A DNA stretch of 35,093 bases, taken from NCBI GenBank assembly GCA_003331365.1, contig QOQC01000011.1, positions 1 through 35,093 on the forward strand, written 5' to 3'. Within the stretch, counting starts at the first letter, position 1. Each line of letters begins with the position of its first letter. The DNA is from Flavobacteriales bacterium (GTDB lineage Bacteria; Bacteroidota; Bacteroidia; Flavobacteriales_D; Crocinitomicaceae). The position numbers were made by a program, and so were the translations under genes. The notes beneath the pieces are model-generated. The model saw only the letters and a list, made by a program, of their open reading frames with translations. It was not told the DNA's origin and searched no databases. This document shows positions 24,654-32,144 of this stretch, piece after piece.

Positions 24654-26930
24654 ATGAATAAAATATTATCAATAATCTCATTTTTAAGTATGACCATCGC
24701 CATCAATGGTCAAACCATTGCAGATGCAAGAAACCAAGCTATTGGACAAACGGTAACGATTACGGGAGTTGCCACAAATGGTCCAGAATTAGGACCCATT
24801 AGATATATACAAGATGGTACCGCTGGCCTACCCGCTTATGGAAGTAACCTTTCATCTATTCAAAGAGGAGATTCGGTAACAGCAACAGGGGTGTTATTTG
24901 AATTTAGTGGATTGTTGGAGCTTTCTCCAACTACCAGTTATTCGATCTTGGGACAAGGTACGCTACCTCAGCCTCTTCTCATTCCGATAACAAGTGCTAA
25001 TGAATCTTTAGAGGGCCAATTGGTACAAATTGACAATGTTACATTTGTACAAAGTGGTGTTTTTGCAAATGGAAGTAGCACTGTTCAAATTACTGATGGT
25101 TCAAATACTTTAGACGTACGTATCAATGGATCTACTGATATAGACGGAACGGCAGTTCCAACAGGACCTGTTTCCATTGTTGCTCTTTTAGGTCAATTTA
25201 ACGCAAATCACCAGCTTATTCCAAGAGACCTTAATGACATTTCCCCTTACGTTGCTCCTGCCAGAGAAATCAACATAAAGCTGGGAGGAAATAATGTATT
25301 AAATAATGAAACCTATGTTGTTGGAAATACACCATCTACGGTTTTGACTGTTGAGAATACAGGTTCAGAGGATTTAACAATAAGCAGTGTTTCTTTTTCT
25401 GGAACCAATTCTGGTGATTTTACTACAGACCTAAATCCCACCGTGATAGGTCCGTTATCAAGTCAAAATTTTAGTCTGAATTATGCGGCTTCGACTATTG
25501 GGTCGGTATCAGCAAACTTAACAATAGGAAATGATGATGACGATGAAAATCCATATACTATCAACTTAGAAGCAGTGGGAACTGATAATCTGGCGACCGA
25601 ACCAACATCTAATCCAAGCGCATTGAACTTTACGAATGTGAAACCATATACCTTATCAGGTGAATATTCAGGTGCTGTAAATGCCGAACAATACCTTGTT
25701 CTTTGGAAAAATGGGTCTCCGATCACAGAAAGTCCTGTTGATGCAACATCTTACTTGAGAGGTGATTACATCGGAGATGCAAAAGTGGCCTATGTAGGGA
25801 GTGGGACATCTTTTACCCCAAGAGGAATCATAGCCAATCAGAATTATTATTTTAAAATATTTGCCTTTAATGGTTCGGATGATTTCGAAAACTACAAACA
25901 AGATAATCCGACTGAAGGTCAAGTATCATCATTAGGGTCACAAATAGGGAATTATTACGATGGTATTTCCTCATCAAGTCCTTCACTGGTTTCTGACCTT
26001 ACCGATTTAATTAACCCCCATAATTACATCTCCTATTTTCTATACAAAACAACTGTAATGAGCCAATTTGAGGTAAAAGATACTTTGAACGGTCAGTCCT
26101 ATGTTACCTGTTGCTACTCAGGAGAAAATAAAGTTTTTAATGACCCATTTGATTGGTCTGATAATGACTTTTCCCGAGAACACACCTATGCGCATTCTTG
26201 GATGCCTACTTTCCCTTGTAACAATCCTGAACAAGAGGAGTATGCTGATCAGCATAACCTTTATCCTGCGAACTTACCAAATGCAAATACACCGAGAAGT
26301 AATCTTCCTTTAGAAGACATAACAGGATCTACTGTGTTCACCTATTTGGAGGGAAGTGTAGGTTACAATGATAATAATCAATTGGTATATGAACCACGTG
26401 AATCTCATAAAGGAAATGCTGCAAGAGCCATTATGTATATGGCCACTTGTTATAATGGGATTAACGGGTCGAATTGGTCGATACCAAGCAATCAAGGTCC
26501 GGTTACCTTAAGAAACTGGCATTTCAATGATTTACCAGACAACTATGAAATTGCAAGACATGAATTCATCTATAACCTACAAGGAAATAGAAACCCCTTT
26601 ATTGACTCTGTTGACTTTGCTTGCTTCATTGATTTTCAACAAATGACCTATGACAATGATTTGTGTGAAAACCTTGGTTTACTAGAAATTATGGAAAATA
26701 ATTTTTCAGTATTCCCAATTCCTGCTAAGCATGAAATATACGCTCAAATTAATGGATTAAATATCTCCTCTTTCAAGCTGACAAATACAATCGGTAAAAT
26801 ATTGATGGAGGAATCCAATTTAAATGCCCCAGTGCTTAAAATTAATAGTACCAACATATCCAAAGGGACATATATATTGTCGGTTTCAACAGAAAAAGGG
26901 TCCTTAGAAAAAAAGATAATCATTGAATAA
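24654..26930 (+). CDS. Secreted multidomain endonuclease I with T9SS sorting signal
   Basis: A 758-residue exported DNase. Order: signal peptide (1-19); OB-fold nucleic-acid-binding-like region (about 20-200, including V-T-I-T-G-V-A and R-G-D-S-V-T-A-T-G-V); choice-of-anchor-D/ASPM-SPD-2-Hydin-type beta domain (about 205-310, V-E-N-T-G-S-E-D-L-T-I); fibronectin-like domain (about 316-425); endonuclease I domain (about 430-665); T9SS sorting domain (about 685-758). The nuclease motifs are S-R-E-H-T-Y-A-H-S-W (507-516), A-D-Q-H-N-L-Y-P-A-N, S-H-K-G-N-A-A-R-A-I-M-Y-M and Q-G-N-R-N-P-F-I-D (643-651). The last is the most conserved signature of the family that includes Vibrio Vvn and E. coli EndA. 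All core residues seem intact. The stop overlaps the next gene's start by 8 bp. Confidence 0.92.
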   Translation: MNKILSIISFLSMTIAINGQTIADARNQAIGQTVTITGVATNGPELGPIRYIQDGTAGLPAYGSNLSSIQRGDSVTATGVLFEFSGLLELSPTTSYSILGQGTLPQPLLIPITSANESLEGQLVQIDNVTFVQSGVFANGSSTVQITDGSNTLDVRINGSTDIDGTAVPTGPVSIVALLGQFNANHQLIPRDLNDISPYVAPAREINIKLGGNNVLNNETYVVGNTPSTVLTVENTGSEDLTISSVSFSGTNSGDFTTDLNPTVIGPLSSQNFSLNYAASTIGSVSANLTIGNDDDDENPYTINLEAVGTDNLATEPTSNPSALNFTNVKPYTLSGEYSGAVNAEQYLVLWKNGSPITESPVDATSYLRGDYIGDAKVAYVGSGTSFTPRGIIANQNYYFKIFAFNGSDDFENYKQDNPTEGQVSSLGSQIGNYYDGISSSSPSLVSDLTDLINPHNYISYFLYKTTVMSQFEVKDTLNGQSYVTCCYSGENKVFNDPFDWSDNDFSREHTYAHSWMPTFPCNNPEQEEYADQHNLYPANLPNANTPRSNLPLEDITGSTVFTYLEGSVGYNDNNQLVYEPRESHKGNAARAIMYMATCYNGINGSNWSIPSNQGPVTLRNWHFNDLPDNYEIARHEFIYNLQGNRNPFIDSVDFACFIDFQQMTYDNDLCENLGLLEIMENNFSVFPIPAKHEIYAQINGLNISSFKLTNTIGKILMEESNLNAPVLKINSTNISKGTYILSVSTEKGSLEKKIIIE

Positions 26931-27633
26931 CCCTTACGGTTACATATTATTGATTTTCATTAGTGCAGGCCTACCAGCTTGCACTAATTCGTTATACGTA
27001 AAAACAGGACCGCAGATCAATATATCTAAATCAATATTGGAAGCAGAAAATATTGACAGTATCATTCGTCCATACCGAAATGAGTTGGCAGAAAAAATGA
27101 ATGTGGAAGTCGCAAAGTCTGAGGTGAATTTTATTGTTCAACGTCCTTCTTCGAATCTGATGAACTGGATGGCAGATGCCGTATTTACAAACCAGACAAA
27201 AAATGTAAAGTTATCTTACCCCACTTTTTGCCTTTTAAATACCGGAGGAATCAGATCAAGTTTAGGTATTGGCAAAGTCTCATTAGGAGACTTATACAAG
27301 TTAATGCCTTTTGATAATAGTATCGTTTGGATCCGCCTTCCAATTTCCACCTTAGAATCTATTGAATCATATATCGCTAAATCGGGAGGTGAGCCCATAT
27401 CGAACATAAGTATTGTAGAAAATCACATTCAATTTAACGGTTTTGATCGATCTCAAACAACTGAATTTTGGGTAATTACTTCTGACTATTTATATAATGG
27501 AGGAGATCATATGGATTTTTTTCAAGAAGGATTAGAAATCATTGAAACGAATACATTAATAAGAGATGCAATAATTGAGGAGGCGAAGAATCAAGTCATT
27601 TTGAATAATGATGAAAAAAGTAGAATCAAATGA
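26923..27633 (+). CDS. Lipoprotein with 5'-nucleotidase C-terminal domain only
   Basis: A 236-residue protein containing only the substrate-binding half of UshA-type 5'-nucleotidase. A short hydrophobic start ends in a lipobox, L-P-A-C (Cys20), so it should be a lipoprotein. The domain motifs are N-T-G-G-I-R-S-S-L (about residues 106-114), G-D-L-Y-K-L-M-P-F-D-N-S-I-V (nucleoside-stacking region) and D-Y-L-Y-N-G-G-D-H-M-D-F-F. There is no metallophosphatase domain; the next gene supplies it. No ATG exists before the lipobox, so a TTG at 26923 overlapping the endonuclease stop is the best start and implies translational coupling. It ends with an ATGA overlap with the next gene. In UshA both halves form one active site, so the two proteins probably act together. 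Confidence 0.85.
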   Translation: MNNPYGYILLIFISAGLPACTNSLYVKTGPQINISKSILEAENIDSIIRPYRNELAEKMNVEVAKSEVNFIVQRPSSNLMNWMADAVFTNQTKNVKLSYPTFCLLNTGGIRSSLGIGKVSLGDLYKLMPFDNSIVWIRLPISTLESIESYIAKSGGEPISNISIVENHIQFNGFDRSQTTEFWVITSDYLYNGGDHMDFFQEGLEIIETNTLIRDAIIEEAKNQVILNNDEKSRIK

Positions 27634-28532
27634 AAAGAAGAGACTTTTTTCAACAATTTATGCTTGGTTCTGGTGGAATCATTCTTACACCATCCATAAT
27701 GGCTCAAACAGGTCAAAGTAAAGCGAAAAAGCTAACCATTTTACATACGAACGATACCCACTCTAACATTGACCCGTTTCCTGATAATCATTCAAAGTTT
27801 CCTGGAATGGGAGGCGTTGCAAAAAGGTGTAAAATTATCGAGCAAATCAGGAGAGAAGAGGAAAATGTCATCTTATTAGATGCTGGAGATATTTTCCAAG
27901 GCACACCCTACTTTAATACCTTTAATGGTCATCTTGAAATGAAGTTGATGAGTGAGATGGGATATGATGCCAGCACCATGGGTAATCATGACTTTGACAT
28001 TGGTTTAGAAGGTTTTAAGCTTGCTAAAAAACATGCGAATTTCCCGTTCCTATGTTCAAACTATGACTTCTCAAATACGATTCTTAAAAATGAAACAAAA
28101 CCGTATCATATTTTCAATAGAGGGGGTATTAAAATCGGGGTTTTTGGCATTGGTGTTGAATTGAATGGCTTGGTTTCAAAAATGAATTATGGTGATACCA
28201 TTTACAGCGACCCCGTAGAAGCTGCAAACAAAACAGCAAAAATATTAACCGAAAATGGTTGTGATTTAATCGTTTGTTTATCGCATTTGGGATATTCATA
28301 TGATAGCCGTGAAAAAGTTTCGGATCTTATATTGGCAAACAGTACAGAAAACATTCATATTATTATCGGCGGACATACCCATACTTTTTTGGAAAAACCA
28401 AGCATAGAAAAAAACTTAAAAGGTAAACCCGTTTTAATTAATCAAGTAGGATGGGCTGGCATCCAGCTTGGAAGAATAGATGTTGATATTAGCCGAAAAA
28501 TTAAACAAAGAGGCAATATCGAAATTGTGTAG
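27630..28532 (+). CDS. Exported metallophosphatase, catalytic half of 5'-nucleotidase
   Basis: A 300-residue calcineurin-like phosphoesterase. The N-terminus M-K-R-R-D-F-F-Q-Q-F plus a hydrophobic run ending S-I-M-A-Q is a Tat-type signal. The dimetal site is complete: L-H-T-N-D-T-H-S-N (Asp and His), D-A-G-D-I-F-Q-G-T, M-G-N-H-D-F-D-I-G (Asn-His pair) and G-G-H-T-H-T-F-L. These are the motifs of the UshA/YfkN N-terminal domain, which hydrolyses nucleotides to nucleosides and phosphate. The usual C-terminal domain is missing and is encoded by the preceding gene, with which it overlaps by 4 bp (ATGA). It is the last gene of the operon; no obvious terminator follows. Confidence 0.93.
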   Translation: MKRRDFFQQFMLGSGGIILTPSIMAQTGQSKAKKLTILHTNDTHSNIDPFPDNHSKFPGMGGVAKRCKIIEQIRREEENVILLDAGDIFQGTPYFNTFNGHLEMKLMSEMGYDASTMGNHDFDIGLEGFKLAKKHANFPFLCSNYDFSNTILKNETKPYHIFNRGGIKIGVFGIGVELNGLVSKMNYGDTIYSDPVEAANKTAKILTENGCDLIVCLSHLGYSYDSREKVSDLILANSTENIHIIIGGHTHTFLEKPSIEKNLKGKPVLINQVGWAGIQLGRIDVDISRKIKQRGNIEIV

Positions 28533-28544
28533 TTCTTTAAATGA

Positions 28545-28742
28545 ATGAAATACCATTGTTGTGAAATTCTCATAAAGGACGAAAAAGTATTTTCCTACTA
28601 TGATGCTAAGTTTAACCAAATAGCTAATTCTGGAAATCCCTTTTCTAATCCAATTAATGCCCCAAGTAATATGAGTGAGGGAGCTGTGGGAGTTTGGGCG
28701 GTATACAGTCCAATTTACGATACTTTATACTGTTATCCATAA
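28545..28742 (+). pseudogene. Probable C-terminal fragment of a DUF4249 protein
   Basis: A 65-residue frame starting with ATG at 28545. It contains N-S-G-N-P-F-S-N-P-I-N-A-P-S-N followed by G-A-V-G-V-W-A-V-Y-S. This closely resembles the closing segment of Bacteroidota DUF4249 proteins, normally near 300-400 residues and lipoproteins next to TonB-dependent receptors (pattern G-D-P-F-x-x-P, S-N-I-x-G-G-x-G-I-F). It lacks a signal sequence and the rest of the domain, and an in-frame TGA sits directly before the ATG. It is most simply a decayed remnant of a DUF4249 gene, though a real small protein cannot be excluded. Its tail precedes the gltX promoter. Confidence 0.45.
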
Positions 28743-28763
28743 AGTAAAATTCAGGATTTCACT

Positions 28764-28771
28764 TATCTTTG
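28764..28771 (+). promoter_or_regulatory. -7 promoter element of gltX
   Basis: TATCTTTG, the most common form of the Bacteroidota -7 box, 16 bp before the gltX ATG. It is identical to the rpmH -7 box. The -33 region is weak. Confidence 0.65.
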
Positions 28772-28787
28772 CGACCAAATTCAACTT

Positions 28788-30317
28788 ATGCGATTAAACG
28801 AAGTACGCGTGCGTTTTGCTCCTTCCCCAACTGGCCCATTGCATATGGGAGGAGTACGAACAGCGTTATACAATTATTTGTTTGCTAAAAAACACAAAGG
28901 AACTTTTATTATTCGAATTGAAGACACAGATCAAACGAGATTTGTTCCAGGTGCTCAAGAATATATTCTAGACTCATTGAAATGGTGTGGAATTAGCCCA
29001 GAAGAGGGTCCTGGAATTGGAGGGGATTATGGCCCATATATTCAGTCACAAAGAAAATCCAGCTATCGTGAATTTGCTAATCAACTTATCGAGAATGAGA
29101 AAGCATATTATGCATTTGATAGTTCTGAAGATTTAGATCGCATGAGAGCCGAGGCTAAAAAGATGGGAATGCCAAACTGGCAATATAATGGTGTGAGTAG
29201 AATGAATATGAAAAATTCTCTTACTCTGCCTACATCTGAGGTTAATCGACTATTGGAGGAAGGTGTCCCTTACGTCATTAGAATGAAAATGCCGAGGAAT
29301 GAAGAGATTCGATTTGAGGACGCCATTAGAGGATGGGTCGTAGTTAATACAAATAATCTTGATGATAAGGTTTTATTTAAAAGTGATGGAATGCCAACCT
29401 ATCATTTGGCTAATATCGTAGATGATCATGCCATGAAAATAAGTCATGTAATCCGTGGAGAGGAATGGTTACCCTCTGCCCCACTTCATGTCCTTCTATA
29501 TGATGCATTTGAATGGCAAAGACCAACCTTTGCTCATCTCCCATTACTTTTAAAACCAGACGGTAATGGAAAGTTATCTAAAAGAGATGGAGATCGACTT
29601 GGCTTTCCTGTTTTCCCTATTGATTGGACAACTAAGGAAGGAGAATTGTATTCTGGATATCGTGAAAAGGGGTATTTACCAGACGCTTTTATAAATATGC
29701 TGGCATTTCTAGGCTGGAATCCAGGAACTGAAAAAGAAATTTTCTCTTTGGAAGAATTGGTTGAAGCATTTTCGCTCGAAAGAGTTTCAAAAGCTGGTGC
29801 AAAATTTGACCCTGAAAAAACAAAATGGTTTCAACAACAATATTTAAGAAGCACTTCTGATAGTCATTTGGCTGAGATTATTTCTGAATCATCTGAAATT
29901 AATATCTCCAAAGAAAAACTTGAAACGATTTGTGCCCTAATGAAAGAAAGAGCTACTTTTCCTAAAGATATTTTAGAAGATGGCAGCTATCTTGTCAATG
30001 CTCCAAGTTCTTATGACGAAAAAATGATTTCAAAAAAGTGGAAATCAAATACTCATGAAATCATGTCGGATTGGAAAATGATTTTGGATCAATTGGAGTC
30101 ATTTGATGCAGATACCATTGAATCAAGTTTTAAGCAATTTTTAAGCTCAAATGAACTTGGTTTTGGTGCGGTATTATTACCATTTAGAATTCTAGTTACT
30201 GGTGTTGGTGCGGGTCCGGGAATGTTTGATATTGCATCATATTTAGGAAAAGATGAGGTGCTTTCGAGAATGAATAAAGGGTTAAATTATATTGCCGGAA
30301 TAAAGAATGAAGCATAA
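28788..30317 (+). CDS. gltX: Glutamyl-tRNA synthetase
   Basis: A 509-residue class I aminoacyl-tRNA synthetase that charges tRNA-Glu in the cytosol. The HIGH-type signature is P-S-P-T-G-P-L-H-M-G-G (about residues 12-22), here with HMGG in place of HIGH as is usual in GluRS relatives. Other landmarks are F-I-I-R-I-E-D-T-D-Q-T-R, the V-I-R-G-E-E-W-L-P-S-A-P segment, and G-K-L-S-K-R-D-G-D-R-L (KMSKS equivalent, about 262-266). The C-terminal anticodon-binding domain is present and the length is normal. It has its own TATCTTTG promoter and overlaps folB by 11 bp, so the two are co-transcribed. Confidence 0.98.
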   Translation: MRLNEVRVRFAPSPTGPLHMGGVRTALYNYLFAKKHKGTFIIRIEDTDQTRFVPGAQEYILDSLKWCGISPEEGPGIGGDYGPYIQSQRKSSYREFANQLIENEKAYYAFDSSEDLDRMRAEAKKMGMPNWQYNGVSRMNMKNSLTLPTSEVNRLLEEGVPYVIRMKMPRNEEIRFEDAIRGWVVVNTNNLDDKVLFKSDGMPTYHLANIVDDHAMKISHVIRGEEWLPSAPLHVLLYDAFEWQRPTFAHLPLLLKPDGNGKLSKRDGDRLGFPVFPIDWTTKEGELYSGYREKGYLPDAFINMLAFLGWNPGTEKEIFSLEELVEAFSLERVSKAGAKFDPEKTKWFQQQYLRSTSDSHLAEIISESSEINISKEKLETICALMKERATFPKDILEDGSYLVNAPSSYDEKMISKKWKSNTHEIMSDWKMILDQLESFDADTIESSFKQFLSSNELGFGAVLLPFRILVTGVGAGPGMFDIASYLGKDEVLSRMNKGLNYIAGIKNEA

Positions 30318-30660
30318 AATTACAGTTGAAGGAATTAAACTCTATGCCTTTCATGGCTGCCTTGAAGAAGAGGAAAAGATTGGAGGAAATTATATCGTTG
30401 ATGTTTTTATAGAAACTGATTTTACTGAGGCTGCCCAAGATGATGAGTTGAATCAAACTGTTGATTATGTTTGGGTTAATCAGGTTGTAAAAGAGGAGAT
30501 GTCAATTAGATCTAAACTTATTGAAAGTGTTGGTCAGCGAATCATTAACAGTTTGAAAAGTAAGAATCTCAATGCAAAATTTAAGGTAGTCATCAGAAAA
30601 CTGAGTCCACCAATAAATGGAGATGTTGACTCTGTCTCAATATCTATTGGAGAATTTTAG
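30307..30660 (+). CDS. folB: Dihydroneopterin aldolase
   Basis: A 117-residue cytosolic enzyme that splits 7,8-dihydroneopterin into 6-hydroxymethyl-dihydropterin and glycolaldehyde in folate synthesis. Typical motifs are L-Y-A-F-H-G-C-L-E-E-E near the start, N-Q-T-V-D-Y-V-W-V in the middle, L-I-E-S-V-G-Q-R-I with the pterin-binding Glu, and R-K-L-S-P-P-I near the end with the catalytic Lys. Size is typical of the small octameric family. Its ATG lies inside gltX (11 bp overlap), implying translational coupling. Its 3' end overlaps the 3' end of the opposite-strand patatin gene by 17 bp. Confidence 0.95.
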   Translation: MKHKITVEGIKLYAFHGCLEEEEKIGGNYIVDVFIETDFTEAAQDDELNQTVDYVWVNQVVKEEMSIRSKLIESVGQRIINSLKSKNLNAKFKVVIRKLSPPINGDVDSVSISIGEF

Positions 30661-31516
30661 AAGGGTTTTTCTTATTATTAAGAGCGTGAATATAATTCAA
30701 GCCCGCTTCTAATCCGGTTCGATAATCCAGTTCAATATTTTTTACTGAATTAGTAAATATATTAGAGTTTAAAACAACCTCAGGGGCGATTTGGTCAATC
30801 TTTATATGACTAGGTAAAGTGTCTATATAATCTATTGACTCCTTAATTTTAATCTGGAAATTTTCAACATCCGATTTTATCTTTTCATTGGCCCGAAGAA
30901 ATTTCGAGGCGAAATATTCTGGTCGTAATAAACTTGGTTTAAAATTGTGATGAGTCGTTCTTACCAATACGATATCCGTAGCTCCATTATCAACTGCCCA
31001 TTTAATCGGTATTGGATCTGAAATTCCTCCATCAGAATAATGAATATCATTAACAAGATGCTTTCCTTTCGTTAGCATGGGTACTGTGCTTGCCGCAATT
31101 GTCATATCCACCCAGTTTTCCATCGTCGGTTGGTGATACTCAGTGGAGCCATCACTACTATTTGTGAGCACGATGTAATATTCCTTTCCTTGAAGTTCAT
31201 TAAAAGCTGTGTCAAAATCAAATGGGAATTCTTTATAAGCGATGTCATAAAAGAAATCGAGGTTCATAAGCCCATCGGAAAATGCTTTTGTATACTTGAC
31301 AAATCGATCATCCTGACAAAGGGTGCGCATGCACTGATAAAAATATCCATATTTTTTGCTCAAAAAGTATGAAATAGCAATACAACCTCCCGAAACTCCT
31401 ATATATGAATTAAACGGATTATGTGCTTGCATTTGAAAAGCATCCATAACACCAGCAGAAAATGAGGTTTTAAAACCTCCTCCCTCAAGAATTAATACTT
31501 TTTTATTTTCAAACAT
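30644..31516 (-). CDS. Patatin-like phospholipase, YjjU-type, cytosolic
   Basis: A 290-residue protein without signal peptide. The oxyanion motif L-E-G-G-G-F-K-T is at the N-terminus. The nucleophile serine is in G-V-S-G-G (about residues 42-46), and the catalytic aspartate in Y-S-D-G-G-I-S-D-P-I-P (about 165-175). This is the short patatin family related to E. coli YjjU, presumed to hydrolyse acyl lipids; the real substrate is unknown. The start is ATG 31516 rather than an earlier TTG at 31519. The gene is separate from the rdgB unit: 52 bp lie between, containing a 24-bp palindrome. It differs from the patatin at 13.7-15.9 kb, which has a signal peptide and a barrel. Confidence 0.9.
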   Translation of the reverse strand: MFENKKVLILEGGGFKTSFSAGVMDAFQMQAHNPFNSYIGVSGGCIAISYFLSKKYGYFYQCMRTLCQDDRFVKYTKAFSDGLMNLDFFYDIAYKEFPFDFDTAFNELQGKEYYIVLTNSSDGSTEYHQPTMENWVDMTIAASTVPMLTKGKHLVNDIHYSDGGISDPIPIKWAVDNGATDIVLVRTTHHNFKPSLLRPEYFASKFLRANEKIKSDVENFQIKIKESIDYIDTLPSHIKIDQIAPEVVLNSNIFTNSVKNIELDYRTGLEAGLNYIHALNNKKNPSKILQ

Positions 31517-31527
31517 CAAATGAATGA

Positions 31528-31551
31528 TTTTACGTTAAATTTAATGTAAAA
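31528..31551. repeat. 24-bp near-perfect palindrome between rdgB and the patatin gene
   Basis: TTTTACGTTAAA (31528-31539) and TTTAATGTAAAA (31540-31551) are inverted repeats with 11 of 12 bases matching and no spacer; the mismatch would be a G-U pair in RNA. It lies 12 bp before the patatin ATG and 17 bp after the rdgB stop. It may be an operator or a weak terminator. Confidence 0.4.
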
Positions 31552-31568
31552 AAAGTGCTTTTGAAAAT

Positions 31569-32144
31569 TTAAGTCTTCTTTAGAAAAGCTTTGAGTTTTT
31601 CAAACGCTCTGGCACGATGGCTATATTGATTTTTCTGCGCTGTTGACATTTGCGCAAAAGTGATATCCAATCCTTTGGGTTTAAATATGGGATCGTAACC
31701 AAACCCATAATCTCCAATTTTTCTATCTATAATTTCCCCTTCAACAATACCTTCAAACTGATGAATGCCCTCTTTTGTTTTGTATGTAATTACCGTTCGA
31801 AACCTTGCTATTCTATTGTTGATGCCTTCTAGCTTATTGAGCAATAAATCCATGTTTTTCTGTGCATTTTTATCCTCACCAGCGTACCTCGCCGAATATA
31901 CACCGGGCTCTCCTCCTAATGACTCTACCTCAAGACCAGTATCATCAGCAAAACATGGAAGATTAAAATAATCATAAACCACATCTGCTTTAATTTTTGA
32001 ATTTCCCTCTAAACTATCGGCAGTCTCAGGGATATCATGATGATAGGAGAGGTCTGCTAATGATAATAATTCAAAACCATCTCCAAGGAGTTGTTGAATT
32101 TCTGCTGTCTTATTAGCATTATGTGTTGCAAAAATTAGCTTCAT
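31569..32144 (-). CDS. rdgB: dITP/XTP pyrophosphatase (non-canonical purine NTPase)
   Basis: A 191-residue cytosolic enzyme that removes dITP, XTP and dXTP from the nucleotide pool. Family motifs are clear: F-A-T-H-N-A-N-K-T-A-E-I (residues 5-16), F-A-D-D-T-G-L-E-V, G-G-E-P-G-V-Y-S-A-R-Y-A-G, G-F-G-Y-D-P-I-F-K-P and S-H-R-A-R-A-F. Length is normal. It overlaps the upstream glycosyltransferase by 4 bp (ATGA), so it is the last gene of that unit and is probably translationally coupled. This is a housekeeping gene at the end of a surface-sugar operon. Confidence 0.97.
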   Translation of the reverse strand: MKLIFATHNANKTAEIQQLLGDGFELLSLADLSYHHDIPETADSLEGNSKIKADVVYDYFNLPCFADDTGLEVESLGGEPGVYSARYAGEDKNAQKNMDLLLNKLEGINNRIARFRTVITYKTKEGIHQFEGIVEGEIIDRKIGDYGFGYDPIFKPKGLDITFAQMSTAQKNQYSHRARAFEKLKAFLKKT

